Of a stretch of DNA of 43,786 nt, positions 1-9,300 are shown piece by piece. Made by a program: the position numbers and the translations under genes. The DNA comes from an uncultured Candidatus Poseidoniales archaeon. Its GTDB lineage: Archaea; Thermoplasmatota; Poseidoniia; Poseidoniales; Poseidoniaceae. Location of the stretch: assembly GCA_902625885.1 (NCBI GenBank), contig CACODE010000011.1, positions 1-43,786 of the forward strand, given 5' to 3'. The stretch's first letter is position 1. Each line of letters starts with the position of its first letter. The notes under the pieces are model-generated. The model ran no database searches and was not told where the DNA came from. It was given only the letters and a program-made list of their open reading frames with translations.

Positions 1-224
1 GTGGCAAAAACAAACCAAAGCATCCCGAAATTCATCCACGTGCGAGAACCGCTACCGTCCCTGTCATCAAAGATGTCCACGAGGCCGGGTGGGTTCTTCT
101 GCAGAATGAACAAACCGATTTGTTTCAGTGCTCCGCCCACGGTACCAACGCCTTTGGTCAGCGATTGCGAGAGAAAGAAAAGAAGGGTGATAAGCGCCCC
201 GCCTGCAATAAAGATGGTTTCCAT
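1..224 (-). CDS. membrane protein, N-terminal part only (possibly heme-copper oxidase subunit I)
   Basis: This gene runs off the left edge, so only about 74 N-terminal residues are visible. It begins with ATG at 224, preceded by a clear GGAGG ribosome site at 233-237, and starts 15 bases after the stop of the 90-residue membrane protein upstream, so the two are probably co-transcribed. The visible protein has one hydrophobic N-terminal segment, then a soluble stretch with an acidic FDDRDGSGSRTW region, and a second hydrophobic segment beginning MNFGMLWFVFA at the edge. That second segment loosely resembles the first core helix of heme-copper oxidase subunit I, but no heme or copper ligand lies within the window. 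The family name is therefore a guess; the existence of the gene is well supported by its start site and continuous reading frame. Confidence 0.6.
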   Translation of the reverse strand, partial: METIFIAGGALITLLFFLSQSLTKGVGTVGGALKQIGLFILQKNPPGLVDIFDDRDGSGSRTWMNFGMLWFVFA

Positions 225-238
225 ACACCACGCCTCCA

Positions 239-511
239 TTACTCTGCAAGAACCTCGCCGACCAAGGTCGCAACGATGGCTCCTACACCCACCAAGAAAC
301 CGATCAAGTAGTACCATATGCCGCTCCCACCGAGGTTCTGAACCAACGGCACCAATTCACCCAAGAGAGGAAGGTTATCCCAGCCGAAGACGTTTGAAAA
401 CAAGGAGTAGAGGCCAAGCAGGCCCACGAAAAATAAGGTCAGCACAATCCGGCTTGCGGCAGGTTCGCCCGTCCCGACGGTTGTATCAGGCAAAGCTCTA
501 GAGTTTGTCAT
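239..511 (-). CDS. small two-helix membrane protein
   Basis: A protein of 90 residues with a polar N-terminus of about 20 residues and two hydrophobic segments, roughly residues 21-40 (IVLTLFFVGLLGLYSLF) and 64-85 (GIWYYLIGFLVGVGAIVATL), separated by a short loop containing WDNLPLLGEL. I chose ATG at 511 because GGTGA lies five bases upstream; the frame remains open further upstream but has no better start. It ends 15 bases before the next membrane gene, so the two look like parts of one membrane complex. I do not recognise the family. A small accessory subunit of a respiratory complex would fit the context but is only inference. Confidence 0.6.
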   Translation of the reverse strand: MTNSRALPDTTVGTGEPAASRIVLTLFFVGLLGLYSLFSNVFGWDNLPLLGELVPLVQNLGGSGIWYYLIGFLVGVGAIVATLVGEVLAE

Positions 512-617
512 CCCGGTCACCCACGAACTGACTCCTGAGGAGTCATGCCTCCGACTTCTTTGGCGGTGATAAACATTCACCACTCACTTGGAGAAAAAAA
601 GCAGCGCATCGCTGTAT

Positions 618-1784
618 CTATGGCGAGCGAAGACGAGCGACGGCCGAGCCTCTTCGCGCCTTGGAGATGCCCAACGGCACGGGAAGTTGACGTTCGAGGT
701 TTACTTCGGCTTCCCAGGCCAGCTTGCACGAGCAATCAAGGCCGTGGAATTCCTGAAGACTTCCTGACACGGCGTACCTTTCGATTGCGGCGACGACTTC
801 CGCATCGCACGAACCGCAGTTGTGTGAACCTCGAATCTTTCCGCCAGCGGTTGGATGGACGATAAGGCGCGACACCTGATCCTCATCGCCGTTCATCCCA
901 CCCTTCGGATGCACGAGTGGGTGGGCCCTGCGAATCATTTCAACGAGGGACCACAACCACGGTGGGCGGTATTCGTTATGCCGGTGGAGGCGGTCGATGA
1001 CGGTGCCGCGCTGTATGTTCATCGGGTTGATGGAGATCTCATCGGAATGTTCAGCCACATCGCCTATCCACTTGACACAGTGGTCCAGCGCATCTGCCTC
1101 GCTCATGAAGGGCGGCTTGAACATCAGGTAGGTTTTGATTCTCAGGTCGTGCTTTTTCAAATTGGCCACGGCGCGGTCCCATGATGTGGTGGTGAAGCCC
1201 TTGTTGACGTGGAAACGCAGCACTTCGTTGTCGTAAGCTTCCAAGCCGATGGCGACGGTGAACGTGGGGTTGATGGAGGTCGCCCATGCAAGTTTTTTCT
1301 CCGAGAGTTGTTCGCACCGGCTCTCCACGATCAATTCCTTACCGAGTTCTGCACAATCACGCAAGACAGTTTCTTGGAAATCGACGGGTATCTCGCGGTC
1401 CTCCAGAAGGCTGCCGGAAGTGTACACTTTCACCATGGCCTGGCCGCTGAAATTGTCGGACTGGGTTTTGGCCGCTTCCCATTGAGCGTGGAGGTTCTCG
1501 CTTGTGACGTCGTCTCTTGTGTCGTTGAAATAGCCACAAAACGTGCACCCGGACGACCACCACCAATGGCATCCCTTGGTGCGCATGATGATGGTTATCG
1601 CGCTGCACGGCGTCCCGTCAGCCAACACCTCGGGTGTTGTGTAGACCGTGGCTGGTTCACTGGCGTTCCAAGATTGCTGCTTGGCTTTGGCCCACGGCGT
1701 GTTGGCCGGTGCCTTGACCAGATCGTGTATCCGTAACCCTTTCTCTCCGCTACCGAGGAGAGGGAGAGGGTTCGCGCTCGACAT
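618..1784 (-). CDS. radical SAM enzyme, RaSEA-like (archaeosine tRNA modification)
   Basis: A protein of 388 residues. The cluster motif is C72-x7-C80-x2-C83 (KGCHWWWSSGCTFCGY), a widened radical SAM motif like that of the Elp3/RaSEA group, followed by the usual barrel features (KVYTSGSLL, VESRCEQL, IGLEAYDNEVLRFHVNKG). The C-terminus has further cysteines (NCGSCD and CSCKLAW) typical of the RaSEA family. RaSEA works with the lysine transferase ArcS to convert preQ0-lysine at position 15 of archaeal tRNA to archaeosine (G+). ArcS and the guanine transglycosylase are not in the window. ATG at 1784 is preferred over GTG at 1793 because GGTGA at 1790-1794 sits five bases before it. Residues 4-19 are encoded by an imperfect palindrome (1735-1772) and look like an addition to the normal N-terminus. 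An Elp3-like role other than archaeosine is the main alternative. Confidence 0.8.
   Translation of the reverse strand: MSSANPLPLLGSGEKGLRIHDLVKAPANTPWAKAKQQSWNASEPATVYTTPEVLADGTPCSAITIIMRTKGCHWWWSSGCTFCGYFNDTRDDVTSENLHAQWEAAKTQSDNFSGQAMVKVYTSGSLLEDREIPVDFQETVLRDCAELGKELIVESRCEQLSEKKLAWATSINPTFTVAIGLEAYDNEVLRFHVNKGFTTTSWDRAVANLKKHDLRIKTYLMFKPPFMSEADALDHCVKWIGDVAEHSDEISINPMNIQRGTVIDRLHRHNEYRPPWLWSLVEMIRRAHPLVHPKGGMNGDEDQVSRLIVHPTAGGKIRGSHNCGSCDAEVVAAIERYAVSGSLQEFHGLDCSCKLAWEAEVNLERQLPVPLGISKARRGSAVARLRSP
1735..1772. repeat. imperfect inverted repeat inside a coding start
   Basis: Left arm AACCCTTTCTCTCC (1735-1748), loop of eight bases (1749-1756), right arm GGAGAGGGAGAGGGTT (1757-1772). The arms pair fully except for one mismatch and a two-base bulge. 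It lies in frame in the N-terminal codons of the RaSEA-like gene. It resembles the small palindromic elements of type CCCTCTCC...GGAGAGGG scattered in many prokaryotic genomes. No second copy was found in the window. Confidence 0.6.
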
Positions 1785-1789
1785 GGGGT

Positions 1790-1794
1790 TCACC
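1790..1794 (-). promoter_or_regulatory. ribosome binding site deciding the RaSEA-like start
   Basis: GGTGA on the minus strand, five bases before ATG at 1784. It makes that ATG a better start than the in-frame GTG at 1793, which overlaps the site itself. Confidence 0.55.
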
Positions 1795-1820
1795 GGGTTG
1801 TGCCGTCAGCATCAATGGTT

Positions 1821-2894
1821 TCAAACCACCGGCTGTGGTTCGCCTATGCTTTTTCCAAAGAAGGCGAGCATTTTGTTCCGGTATTCATCCGGTTGGGTGA
1901 GCATCAGTGTGATGTGGGACAGAATACCTTCTCGGTCGTCGTCGTTGTGGGCAACCGCCGATGATTCAAACCAACATTCAACCAAACCGTCTTGGTTGAC
2001 GCTCTCTTTGGCGGCGTCGCACATCGCTTTGCCATGATAGATGTTGATGCGAATGTCCTCCAAAGAATGGGTCACGTACACGGACCGGTTTCCAACGACG
2101 CCCATGGCTTCAATCGGTTCGTATTTTACCAAATTATCGCCAGACGAAACTTTCCCAGCAAAGAGGGCGGCGTCCTTGAGAAACGTGGGGAATCCTGCAA
2201 AGACCAGTTCTTCCTCAATCACATTACCCATGGACGAGTAAGGCGATTCCAAAAACACCGACTGGAGCCTCGGCTCTTGCTCAAAGGCGATGGTGACCGC
2301 CCCTGCGCCCATTGATATGCCGACGGCACCGATATGCTCAGGCTCCGCCCCCTTGGTGTCCTGAAGCCACTGCCAAACGGCCAACACATCTCGGTGCTCT
2401 CGTTGCCCTGCGGAAATAAGCCCGTCCTCAGTCGTGCTGTTTCCGTGATCTCGCATGTCAAACAAAATCACGTTGTAGCCAGCTTGGTAGAGCCAGGCTG
2501 CGGGAATAAGCGCCTCATGATTTGCCTTGCAGGACCGAATGCCGTGGACAACGATGACCCAAGGATCGTCGGTGCCATGGTCCATGACCCATGCCGCAAG
2601 GGTGATGGGTTCGTTTGGTACGTCAATGGTCACGTTGTCCCAAGCATCAAACCACAACGGTTCAAGGTTCGAGGCCAAAGTCTCGTTCTTCTGATGAGTG
2701 ACGGTGGTCACGTCTTCGTGCCACAGGGTGACGCTGAAGTTGTCAGGAGAGTTTCGCGCAGAATGACCTGAGCAGTCAGGGCTGCTGGCTGCAGCCTGCG
2801 TGTAGACGATGTTACCCACTTGGAAGTAGGTCATGGGTAGACTGGCCATCAAAAAAAACAGAATTGCGGGCACGGTTCGACGCCATCGACTCAT
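1821..2894 (-). CDS. secreted or membrane-anchored alpha/beta hydrolase
   Basis: A protein of 357 residues. A basic N-terminus (SRWRRT) and one hydrophobic helix at about residues 8-25 suggest a signal anchor, so the enzyme probably faces outside. The hydrolase core shows IVVHG near residue 116, a following arginine where the oxyanion loop lies, FDMRDHGNS, and the nucleophile elbow GISMGAG. A candidate catalytic histidine lies near the end in AHNDDDREGILSHI. This is the lipase/esterase fold; the substrate cannot be told, and a peptidase or esterase acting on marine organic matter are both possible. Its ATG overlaps the stop of the decarboxylase gene by four bases, and GGTGA is six bases before the start, so it is translated from the same transcript. 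Confidence 0.8.
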   Translation of the reverse strand: MSRWRRTVPAILFFLMASLPMTYFQVGNIVYTQAAASSPDCSGHSARNSPDNFSVTLWHEDVTTVTHQKNETLASNLEPLWFDAWDNVTIDVPNEPITLAAWVMDHGTDDPWVIVVHGIRSCKANHEALIPAAWLYQAGYNVILFDMRDHGNSTTEDGLISAGQREHRDVLAVWQWLQDTKGAEPEHIGAVGISMGAGAVTIAFEQEPRLQSVFLESPYSSMGNVIEEELVFAGFPTFLKDAALFAGKVSSGDNLVKYEPIEAMGVVGNRSVYVTHSLEDIRINIYHGKAMCDAAKESVNQDGLVECWFESSAVAHNDDDREGILSHITLMLTQPDEYRNKMLAFFGKSIGEPQPVV

Positions 2895-3751
2895 TCATCC
2901 TCACCTGCTTTTGGTTCAAACACCACGCTTGTTCCCGCCATCAAATGCATCCCTTTGGGGTGGGCCGTGTTGTGATTCTCAGCCGTAATGATTGAAGAAG
3001 TGTATGCTTCGGCCGGGACGCGAAGGTCCACTCTTGAACCAAGACGTATCATGCCGAGCCGCTGTCCACGTCGCAACGTGTCACCTTCGTAGCTGTAAGG
3101 CAGTATGGTGCGAGCGATGGCTCCCGAAATTTGGGTCATCTCGATTCGTATCCCGTTATCGAGCAAGTGAACGGAGCGCACCCGCTCGTTGTGCTCGCTT
3201 TCTTTCTTGTAAGCGGCGCGGAACGGCCCTCTGCGCAAGCCCTTCCCGGTCCGATGTTCAATGCGTTCCACCACACACGCCGCCGGTGCACGATTGACGT
3301 GAACGTCCAACGGTGACATGAAAATGGCCAACCTGTAGACGTCCGTTGGTCGCTCTTCGCCTTGAGCAACCGGGACGTAACGTTGCTCGGTAGCAAAAGT
3401 GAGCGGTTCGTCCAGCGGTTCAGGAAACCACTCGCCGCTGAGAGCGTCGTTTTCAACACGGCCGCTGTTGCGTTGTTCCTGAGTCGGTCGTCGAGCCACG
3501 GCCCGTTCTCGTCGCAAAAACATGGCGTGTCCGTCAGCGGGCGAAACCAGGATGTTTGGGGTTCTTGGTATCGGTCTGTCCGGGTCCCTCCAGAAATAAC
3601 CAAAGAACACGGCGGTCATCAAACAGCCCATCCCAAAAAGGGGAATCAAGCCGGCAATCGGGTCAATGATGGCGCCGATGATGATGGCGCTTGTGCCCAT
3701 CATCGTCATGGTGAAAACGGGGGCAAAACCACCGGGGGCTAGCCCGGCCAT
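2891..3751 (-). CDS. asd: phosphatidylserine/archaetidylserine decarboxylase
   Basis: A protein of 286 residues of the pyruvoyl-dependent decarboxylase family, which makes the ethanolamine headgroup of membrane lipids from the serine headgroup. Two hydrophobic segments at the N-terminus (about residues 8-50) would anchor it in the membrane. Family marks follow in order: FWRDPDRPIP, SPADGHAMF, MSPLDVHVNRAP, a region ending in the conserved NER, and near the C-terminus RLGSRVDL, where the serine of the GS pair should become the pyruvoyl group after self-cleavage. ATG at 3751 is chosen over an in-frame ATG at 3796 because it avoids overlap with the upstream gene and has GGTGA four bases before it. 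It lies between the coiled-coil gene and the alpha/beta hydrolase in one operon. In an archaeon the substrate is presumably archaetidylserine. No partner synthase is in the window. Confidence 0.85.
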   Translation of the reverse strand: MAGLAPGGFAPVFTMTMMGTSAIIIGAIIDPIAGLIPLFGMGCLMTAVFFGYFWRDPDRPIPRTPNILVSPADGHAMFLRRERAVARRPTQEQRNSGRVENDALSGEWFPEPLDEPLTFATEQRYVPVAQGEERPTDVYRLAIFMSPLDVHVNRAPAACVVERIEHRTGKGLRRGPFRAAYKKESEHNERVRSVHLLDNGIRIEMTQISGAIARTILPYSYEGDTLRRGQRLGMIRLGSRVDLRVPAEAYTSSIITAENHNTAHPKGMHLMAGTSVVFEPKAGEDE

Positions 3752-3759
3752 TCCATCAC

Positions 3760-4539
3760 CTACTCCGTGGCCCAGGGGTCCTGGCCATCGCTCCATGCCG
3801 CTGGCGCTTCGTCATCAGAGGCTTCTTCGGCCGGTTCTTCCGCAGCAGGTTCTTCCACGGGTGCTGGCGCCTCTTCGGCAGCGGCCTCTTCCTCGACCGG
3901 CTCCTCAACCACTTCAACCGATGCTGTGGCTTCCTCAGCTTCGGCGACGACGGCTTCCTCTTCGGCCATCTCCTCGGAGCGAGCTTGCACCATTTCCTCA
4001 ACACGCTCGGTGAACGCACGGGACATGTGCTGAGATTTGCGCTCGGATTCAACGGCTCGCTCGATCATGTCGTAGCGCTGTTTGATGGCTTTGTTGAGGT
4101 CTTCGAAAATCTGCATGTGGTCGACGTACCAGTCGTCCCTCGCCTTCATTTCGGTGACGGCAAGACGCAGGTCGTTGTCAAGTTCCTCGGCGATGCCAAA
4201 CACCTTACCGAGTCGGTCTTTTTCACGGGAATATTTCTCTTCCATCTTTTCGAGCTCGGGCTCAAGATGCTCAACGCGCTTTGAGGACTTCGTGGCTTTC
4301 ATTTCCAACTCGCGAACACGAACGTCCTTCTCGGCGATGATGGATTCAAGCGATTCTTTCTCGATTTCTCGGTCGATGATTTCTTTCTCAAGGACCTCAA
4401 TTTCCGCTTTGGCATCAACCAGTTCTTTTTCTTGCGTCTCGTAAGCAGCGAACAGTTTCTGCAAGCGGTCGGTTTCGGTGGCAAGCGCTTCTTCAAGTTG
4501 CTTGATTTGGACCTCAGGCGTAATGGTTCCTTCCGTCAT
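3760..4539 (-). CDS. long coiled-coil protein with acidic Ala/Glu tail
   Basis: A protein of 259 residues. From about residue 10 to 110 it is a near-continuous heptad pattern rich in Glu, Lys and Leu (for example IKQLEEALATETDRLQKL), followed by a more mixed section with DDWYVDHMQIFEDLNKAI. The last 75 or so residues are low-complexity Glu/Ala/Pro ending in SDGQDPWATE. There is no signal peptide or membrane helix, so it is probably cytosolic. GGTGA lies four bases before ATG at 4539. It is the first gene of an operon with the membrane lipid decarboxylase, 8 bases apart. I do not recognise a named family; a structural or membrane-organising role is possible but unproven. Confidence 0.75.
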   Translation of the reverse strand: MTEGTITPEVQIKQLEEALATETDRLQKLFAAYETQEKELVDAKAEIEVLEKEIIDREIEKESLESIIAEKDVRVRELEMKATKSSKRVEHLEPELEKMEEKYSREKDRLGKVFGIAEELDNDLRLAVTEMKARDDWYVDHMQIFEDLNKAIKQRYDMIERAVESERKSQHMSRAFTERVEEMVQARSEEMAEEEAVVAEAEEATASVEVVEEPVEEEAAAEEAPAPVEEPAAEEPAEEASDDEAPAAWSDGQDPWATE

Positions 4540-4643
4540 GTCTTCACCCGGAGGTCAAGCCTCCACATCATGCGAGTCCACTCCTCCCTATCAAGCCGAC
4601 GCTCAAAAGAGCACCAATTGCCCCGCCTTGAACGACCGATTGC

Positions 4644-5606
4644 CTACCGAAGGGCGTCGGTTGCCGCCACCAACTCACGGGCGATGCTCACCTCGCCCAT
4701 GGAGTGACCAGCGTCCGGCACCATGACAAGGCGGCTTTGCGGCATCGCCTTGTGCAACTCCCAAGCACTTCGGGGCGGGCAGACCACGTCGTAGCGGCCT
4801 TGGACAATCACCGTAGGAATGTGTTCAATCGTCTTCGCACGCTTGAGGATAAACCCTTCCTCAACGAAGATGCCGTTGATGAAGTAGTGGCATTCAATGC
4901 GAGCAAAAGCCACGGCAAAATCAAGGTCGTCCGCTTTCTCGAGGTATTCCGGATCGGGAAACAATCGGCTTGTGGCCATCTCCCATCGCGTCCACTCCTT
5001 TGCAGCAGCACGGCGAACCTCCACATCGTCGCTGGTGAGTCGTTTGTAGTACGCTGAAATCAAATCGCTCTGTTCTTCTGTTGGAATGTGGTTTCTGTAG
5101 GGTTCAAAAGCGTCCGGGAAGAGGTGGCTGGCACCGTCCTGATAGAACCAGTGCAGTTCGGATTTCCTGCACATGAAAATACCGCGGAGAACAAGACTCA
5201 TGACGCGCTCTGGGTGGTGCTGTGCGTAAATGAGCGAAAGCGTGGAGCCCCACGAACCACCGAACACGTGCCATTTCTCGAGTCCAAGGTGGGCCCTCAA
5301 CGCCTCCAGATCGCTTACTGAGGCTTGGGTGTTGTTACCCTCCAACTCAGCGTAGGGGGTTGATTTTCCACAGCCGCGCTGGTCAAACTGGATGATGTTG
5401 AACGCTGCCGGGTCGAAGTATTGCCGATAGGACGGTTGGCCGCCACCGCCCGGTCCGCCGTGAATCACCACCACAGGAATGCCGTCTGCCGAACCGCTTT
5501 GCTCCCAGGCGATGGTGTGGACGTCTGACACCTGAAGCATTCCCGTTGTGTGCGGTTCAATCGGCGGATAGAGAACATCAGCAAGCGTGGTGGTCGTGTC
5601 AAGCAT
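4644..5606 (-). CDS. pip: proline iminopeptidase (prolyl aminopeptidase, family S33)
   Basis: A protein of 320 residues, the usual length for this enzyme, which removes N-terminal proline from peptides in the cytosol. Hallmarks are all present: HGGPGGGG at residues 49-56, the DQRGCGKS segment at 75-82, the nucleophile elbow GGSWGS with Ser118, a candidate acid in QGRYDVVCPP, and a catalytic histidine in DAGHSMGE. No signal peptide is seen. It stands alone: 104 bases separate it from the coiled-coil gene downstream, and it diverges from the methyltransferase gene. Peptide use fits the protein-degrading lifestyle proposed for Marine Group II. The identification is firm; the exact substrate range is not visible. 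Confidence 0.92.
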   Translation of the reverse strand: MLDTTTTLADVLYPPIEPHTTGMLQVSDVHTIAWEQSGSADGIPVVVIHGGPGGGGQPSYRQYFDPAAFNIIQFDQRGCGKSTPYAELEGNNTQASVSDLEALRAHLGLEKWHVFGGSWGSTLSLIYAQHHPERVMSLVLRGIFMCRKSELHWFYQDGASHLFPDAFEPYRNHIPTEEQSDLISAYYKRLTSDDVEVRRAAAKEWTRWEMATSRLFPDPEYLEKADDLDFAVAFARIECHYFINGIFVEEGFILKRAKTIEHIPTVIVQGRYDVVCPPRSAWELHKAMPQSRLVMVPDAGHSMGEVSIARELVAATDALR

Positions 5607-5683
5607 GGTTCGTCGGAGACGAAGCCCTGCATGTTCCTTTCGCCATGAACATCTTCATGAGACGCCGTGATTCGTTGTTTGTC

Positions 5684-6307
5684 ATGGGGCTTCGGGAAGC
5701 AACCGATTTGTTTAGTGAATGGGCTGATGTCGGCCGGGATGAAGGCATGCAACAAGGCCACGCCGCAAGTGTTGATGTGATGCTCAAACAGCTGTTGCAA
5801 GGCAGAGAGCAGCCGTTCACAGCGATTGACATCGGGTGCGGTAACGGATGGGTGGTTCGCAAGCTCAAGACCGAGCCGCTTTGCAAGCATGCCTGCGGTG
5901 TTGATGGCGCACCATCGATGATCGCCAAGGCCAAGGCCATCGACCCCGATGGCGACTACATTGAAGCAACGCTTCCTGAATGGCGACCCGCTGAACCCGT
6001 CGACCTCGTTCACAGCATGGAATGCCTCTACTACCTTCAGGACCCGATTGAATTTCTCCATACGCTCCACAACGATTGGGTGGCGCCCGGTGGGCGGGTG
6101 GTCATCGGTGTCGACCACTACGAAGAGAACCCGTCGAGCCACGATTGGGGGCCCTCGCTTAACGTCCACATGGCGCTGTTACCCATCAAGCGTTGGAAAG
6201 AGGGCCTCGCCGCAGCAGGATTTGTCGATGTTGAGGCAACACAGGTCGGTGCGAAGGAGCAGTGGAACGGCACGTTGGTGCTCACGGCGAATCGACGGGC
6301 GGATTGA
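5684..6307 (+). CDS. class I SAM-dependent methyltransferase
   Basis: A protein of 207 residues with the Rossmann-type fold. Motif I is AIDIGCGNGWVVRKL, the acidic end of strand two is in GVDGAPSMI, and motif IV/post-I is in DLVHSMECLYYLQ; the core ends with a typical GGRVVIGVDHYEEN strand. The methyl acceptor cannot be told, though the form is like small-molecule methyltransferases. I chose ATG at 5684, which leaves room for divergent promoters with pip; in-frame ATGs at 5645 and 5657 are alternatives and none has a clear ribosome site. Its 3' end overlaps the AddA-like gene on the other strand by 26 bases. Confidence 0.8.
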   Translation: MGLREATDLFSEWADVGRDEGMQQGHAASVDVMLKQLLQGREQPFTAIDIGCGNGWVVRKLKTEPLCKHACGVDGAPSMIAKAKAIDPDGDYIEATLPEWRPAEPVDLVHSMECLYYLQDPIEFLHTLHNDWVAPGGRVVIGVDHYEENPSSHDWGPSLNVHMALLPIKRWKEGLAAAGFVDVEATQVGAKEQWNGTLVLTANRRAD

Positions 6308-9300
6308 CGAAGCCAACCGGCTGGCCTTTGGGCGCACATCGGCGGAAATCACCCCTGTAATACGGGCACTGCTGACACGAACCAAGTTCACCTTCGCGCT
6401 GAGGTGGTGGCGCCATGTCGGGGTTCAGGTGAACCGTAGCGCGCCATTCCAAATGGGCAAGAAGGTCCTTTCTTGCCTTCTCAAAAGCCCCAGTTGAGAG
6501 TTGAACCATCCGCCCGTTGGCCCCAAGAAGCAAGGCAGGAGGTAATACAACACGACGCTCATGTTCTGGTTTTCGATCTTCAATCGCTTCCAAAGCAAGG
6601 GAATAGAGCGCGAGTTGCAGACGGTGTTCATGAAGAATGGAGGCTTCTTCATCGCTTTGGGGCACCATGGATGTCTCGCTGCAAGGGACGTGTTGAAGGG
6701 GATGGCCGCTCGAGGGCTCCTCCTCGTTGAACGAGTTCAAACAACCACGGGTTTTCAGGTCAACAACCTGAAGCGCTCCTTGCCCGCTTTCATCAACGAG
6801 GGCCAACACCAAGTCCGCACGACCGCTGAAGTCCATGTTGACTTGGTCCACAACGCTCAACGGGCCCGTTTGCACCTGATGATCGCTTGCTAAATCGAGC
6901 GTTGACATGGGCAAACGTTGACGATGGAAAAACGGCAACTCCGTGCGAACGGCTTCCACCGACCACCCGTCAATGATTTCGCCCTGCACCCACCGGCCAA
7001 GTAGCCCGTTGTCGATGAGCGAACCCAGATGCATGAGGCGGTCTCTCCATACCGCCTCCCGAGAGGACGGGTGTTGTTTGGGCCCGTGTCCAAACTCATT
7101 CATCACCCTTCCAACGGTGTCCTGGGAGGAGAGATCGTCGTCTCCCTCGTGCATCCAAGAGGCGTCGAGGCGCGGTGTTTGTTCGTTGAAGGAGCGTGGG
7201 TTGCGCAGCCCGATTTCCAGCACCCTGTGCATCATCAAACCGAACGTGGTGGGCTCAGGCCAAGCGTTGGGACGCGGCCGCTCTTCAGCCGTGTTTGGGA
7301 AGCGGAAAGGTTCTGCTGGCCAGCCTTTGACGTGTTCAAACCAATAACTTCGCTCGCAGTTGAAGGTGGCATCGAGGTTGTGTGCGGCACCTTTGATGTT
7401 CTCAACCAAACGGAGGGGTTGACCGGGTGAAACCTCGAGGGGTTCCAGCGCATCAAGATGGGTGGCCAGGGCGCGTGCACGGTGCTGAGGCGAAGCGGTG
7501 TCCACCCTGTCAAAGCACGAGGAATGGTGGTATATTCGCAACCCGGGCAGCCCGTCTTCTCCAAGCCGGGCGTTGGTCAAGAGCTGGGCCGGATTGAACG
7601 GCGTCTCGGCCCGTAGCGGATCGAACATGGGGAGTTCCGTTTTTTCCAATTCTTGTCCGGTGATCCACGGCACCGTGCCTCCACCGCGCCATGATGCGCG
7701 ACGGAGACCTTCAACCAGCATGCGGCCCATCGTTCGAGGGTCTGGAGCGAAACGCACGGACAGCGTTCCGCTTTCCTCATCAAAGGTCGAAGCGTTGCCC
7801 GGACTACCGGTGAGGATGAGGCGATCTTTCACCCGAGTGAGAGCAACGTAGAATTTTCGACGAAGTTCAGCCTTGTCCTGCGCTTTGTTCATCTCGGCAG
7901 CAAACGCCCACAACCCGTCTTCCGGCCGGTCTTTCGCTCGCCACGGTTGAATACGGCCCGCCAGAACTTGAGGCGTGACGAGAATGTTGTCCTGAACCGA
8001 CATGCTCGCATCGGCCTTCCCGGCAGAGAAGAGACCTGAGACCACCACAACGGGTGCCTGCAGCCCTTTTGCCCCGTGTATGGTCATGATTTTGATGGCG
8101 GAGGCATCGGGTTGGGTGATGGCTTGAGGGCCCTGGCTTCCAAGTTCGCGAACCGCCACCATTCTTCGGTAAATGGCTGCAGCATCGTGACCCGATTCCC
8201 TGCCAATGGATTGAACGATGGTGAGCCAGGCCTCTGCGAATTGGCGTTGCGCATCGTCAGGGTAAGCGGCTAAGAGATCCGACCCGTCAAGGACGGTATC
8301 GAAAACGTCGTAGACAGCGCCCCAACCGATGAGTCGCTGCAAACGCTCCAACAAACGACGGACCCGATCCGTTGGCGCATGCTCTATGAGGTGCGGGAGG
8401 ACTTGTTGCCCGTCCCCGAGCGTTCTGAGGGCTTCGTGAACTTGTTGCTCGGTCATCCCAACCACCGGAGAGCGGGCCAATTCTACAGCGGCTTTGCGCA
8501 TGGTCGGTCTTGCTATCAAGGCAAGAAGGGCCATCAACGGCTGAACCACGGGTTGCATCAACAGCAAACCCTGCCGATCGGCCATGACGGGAATGTCTCG
8601 GGCGCGAAGGCGTTCCACAAGGTCGGGAAGGTGCTTGCGAGAATTGATGAGAATCATGACGTCTTGTGGACGCACAGGCGGTCCTTCATCAACCACGGTG
8701 ACCCATGTGGCCTCCTGACTGTCCCAAACACGAGTGGAGGATTGATGAAGCAAAGCGTGAAGACGGTCGGCGAGGAGTTCGTGTTCCAGTTGAACGCTCG
8801 AGGCGTTTGGGTCTTGAAAGGTGTTCACGGCGACGTCAAGGTCGGTGGGGATTTCCGCAACGGCTCCGGGAATCGGCAACAGCCACTCCAGAACACCCTC
8901 TTGCTCGGTGTCTCTTGCCGGGTGGAGTCGCTGAGGTTCAGCGTGCCAGTCCCCGGGTAGGTCGTGGTATCGAGGGTGAAAGACTTCGTCGAACATGTCG
9001 TTCATGGTCTCCATCAAATCGTGGCGAGTGCGATGGTTTGAGGTCAAGTCGATGTGCCCTTCCGTCCGTCGAAGGAGGCGTTCATCGGTGATGGTTTGGA
9101 GTCCGTCATCGTCTTCCTCGTCAAATGGAACAAAGGTGTGGGGGGCCGATACCGCCCCGTCGTGCTCGTTGGAAAAGGAACCTGTCTCCCCACCCCCACC
9201 CACCGGTCGGGGGTCGCGTCCATGCCCTTCTTGTCGCAAGTGGTCGAGACGGGTTTCGCTCATTTCATCAAGATTGAACGCACGCACGGCCGACACGGCT

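Noticed and set aside
1-501. A plus-strand frame of 166 residues at the left edge
   Set aside because: It lies opposite two membrane genes with good ribosome sites, and its translation is rich in Arg, Ser and Pro, as expected for a shadow frame.
5465-6169. A 234-residue minus-strand frame opposite the methyltransferase
   Set aside because: The plus strand has clear SAM-binding motifs; this frame has none and also overlaps the pip start.
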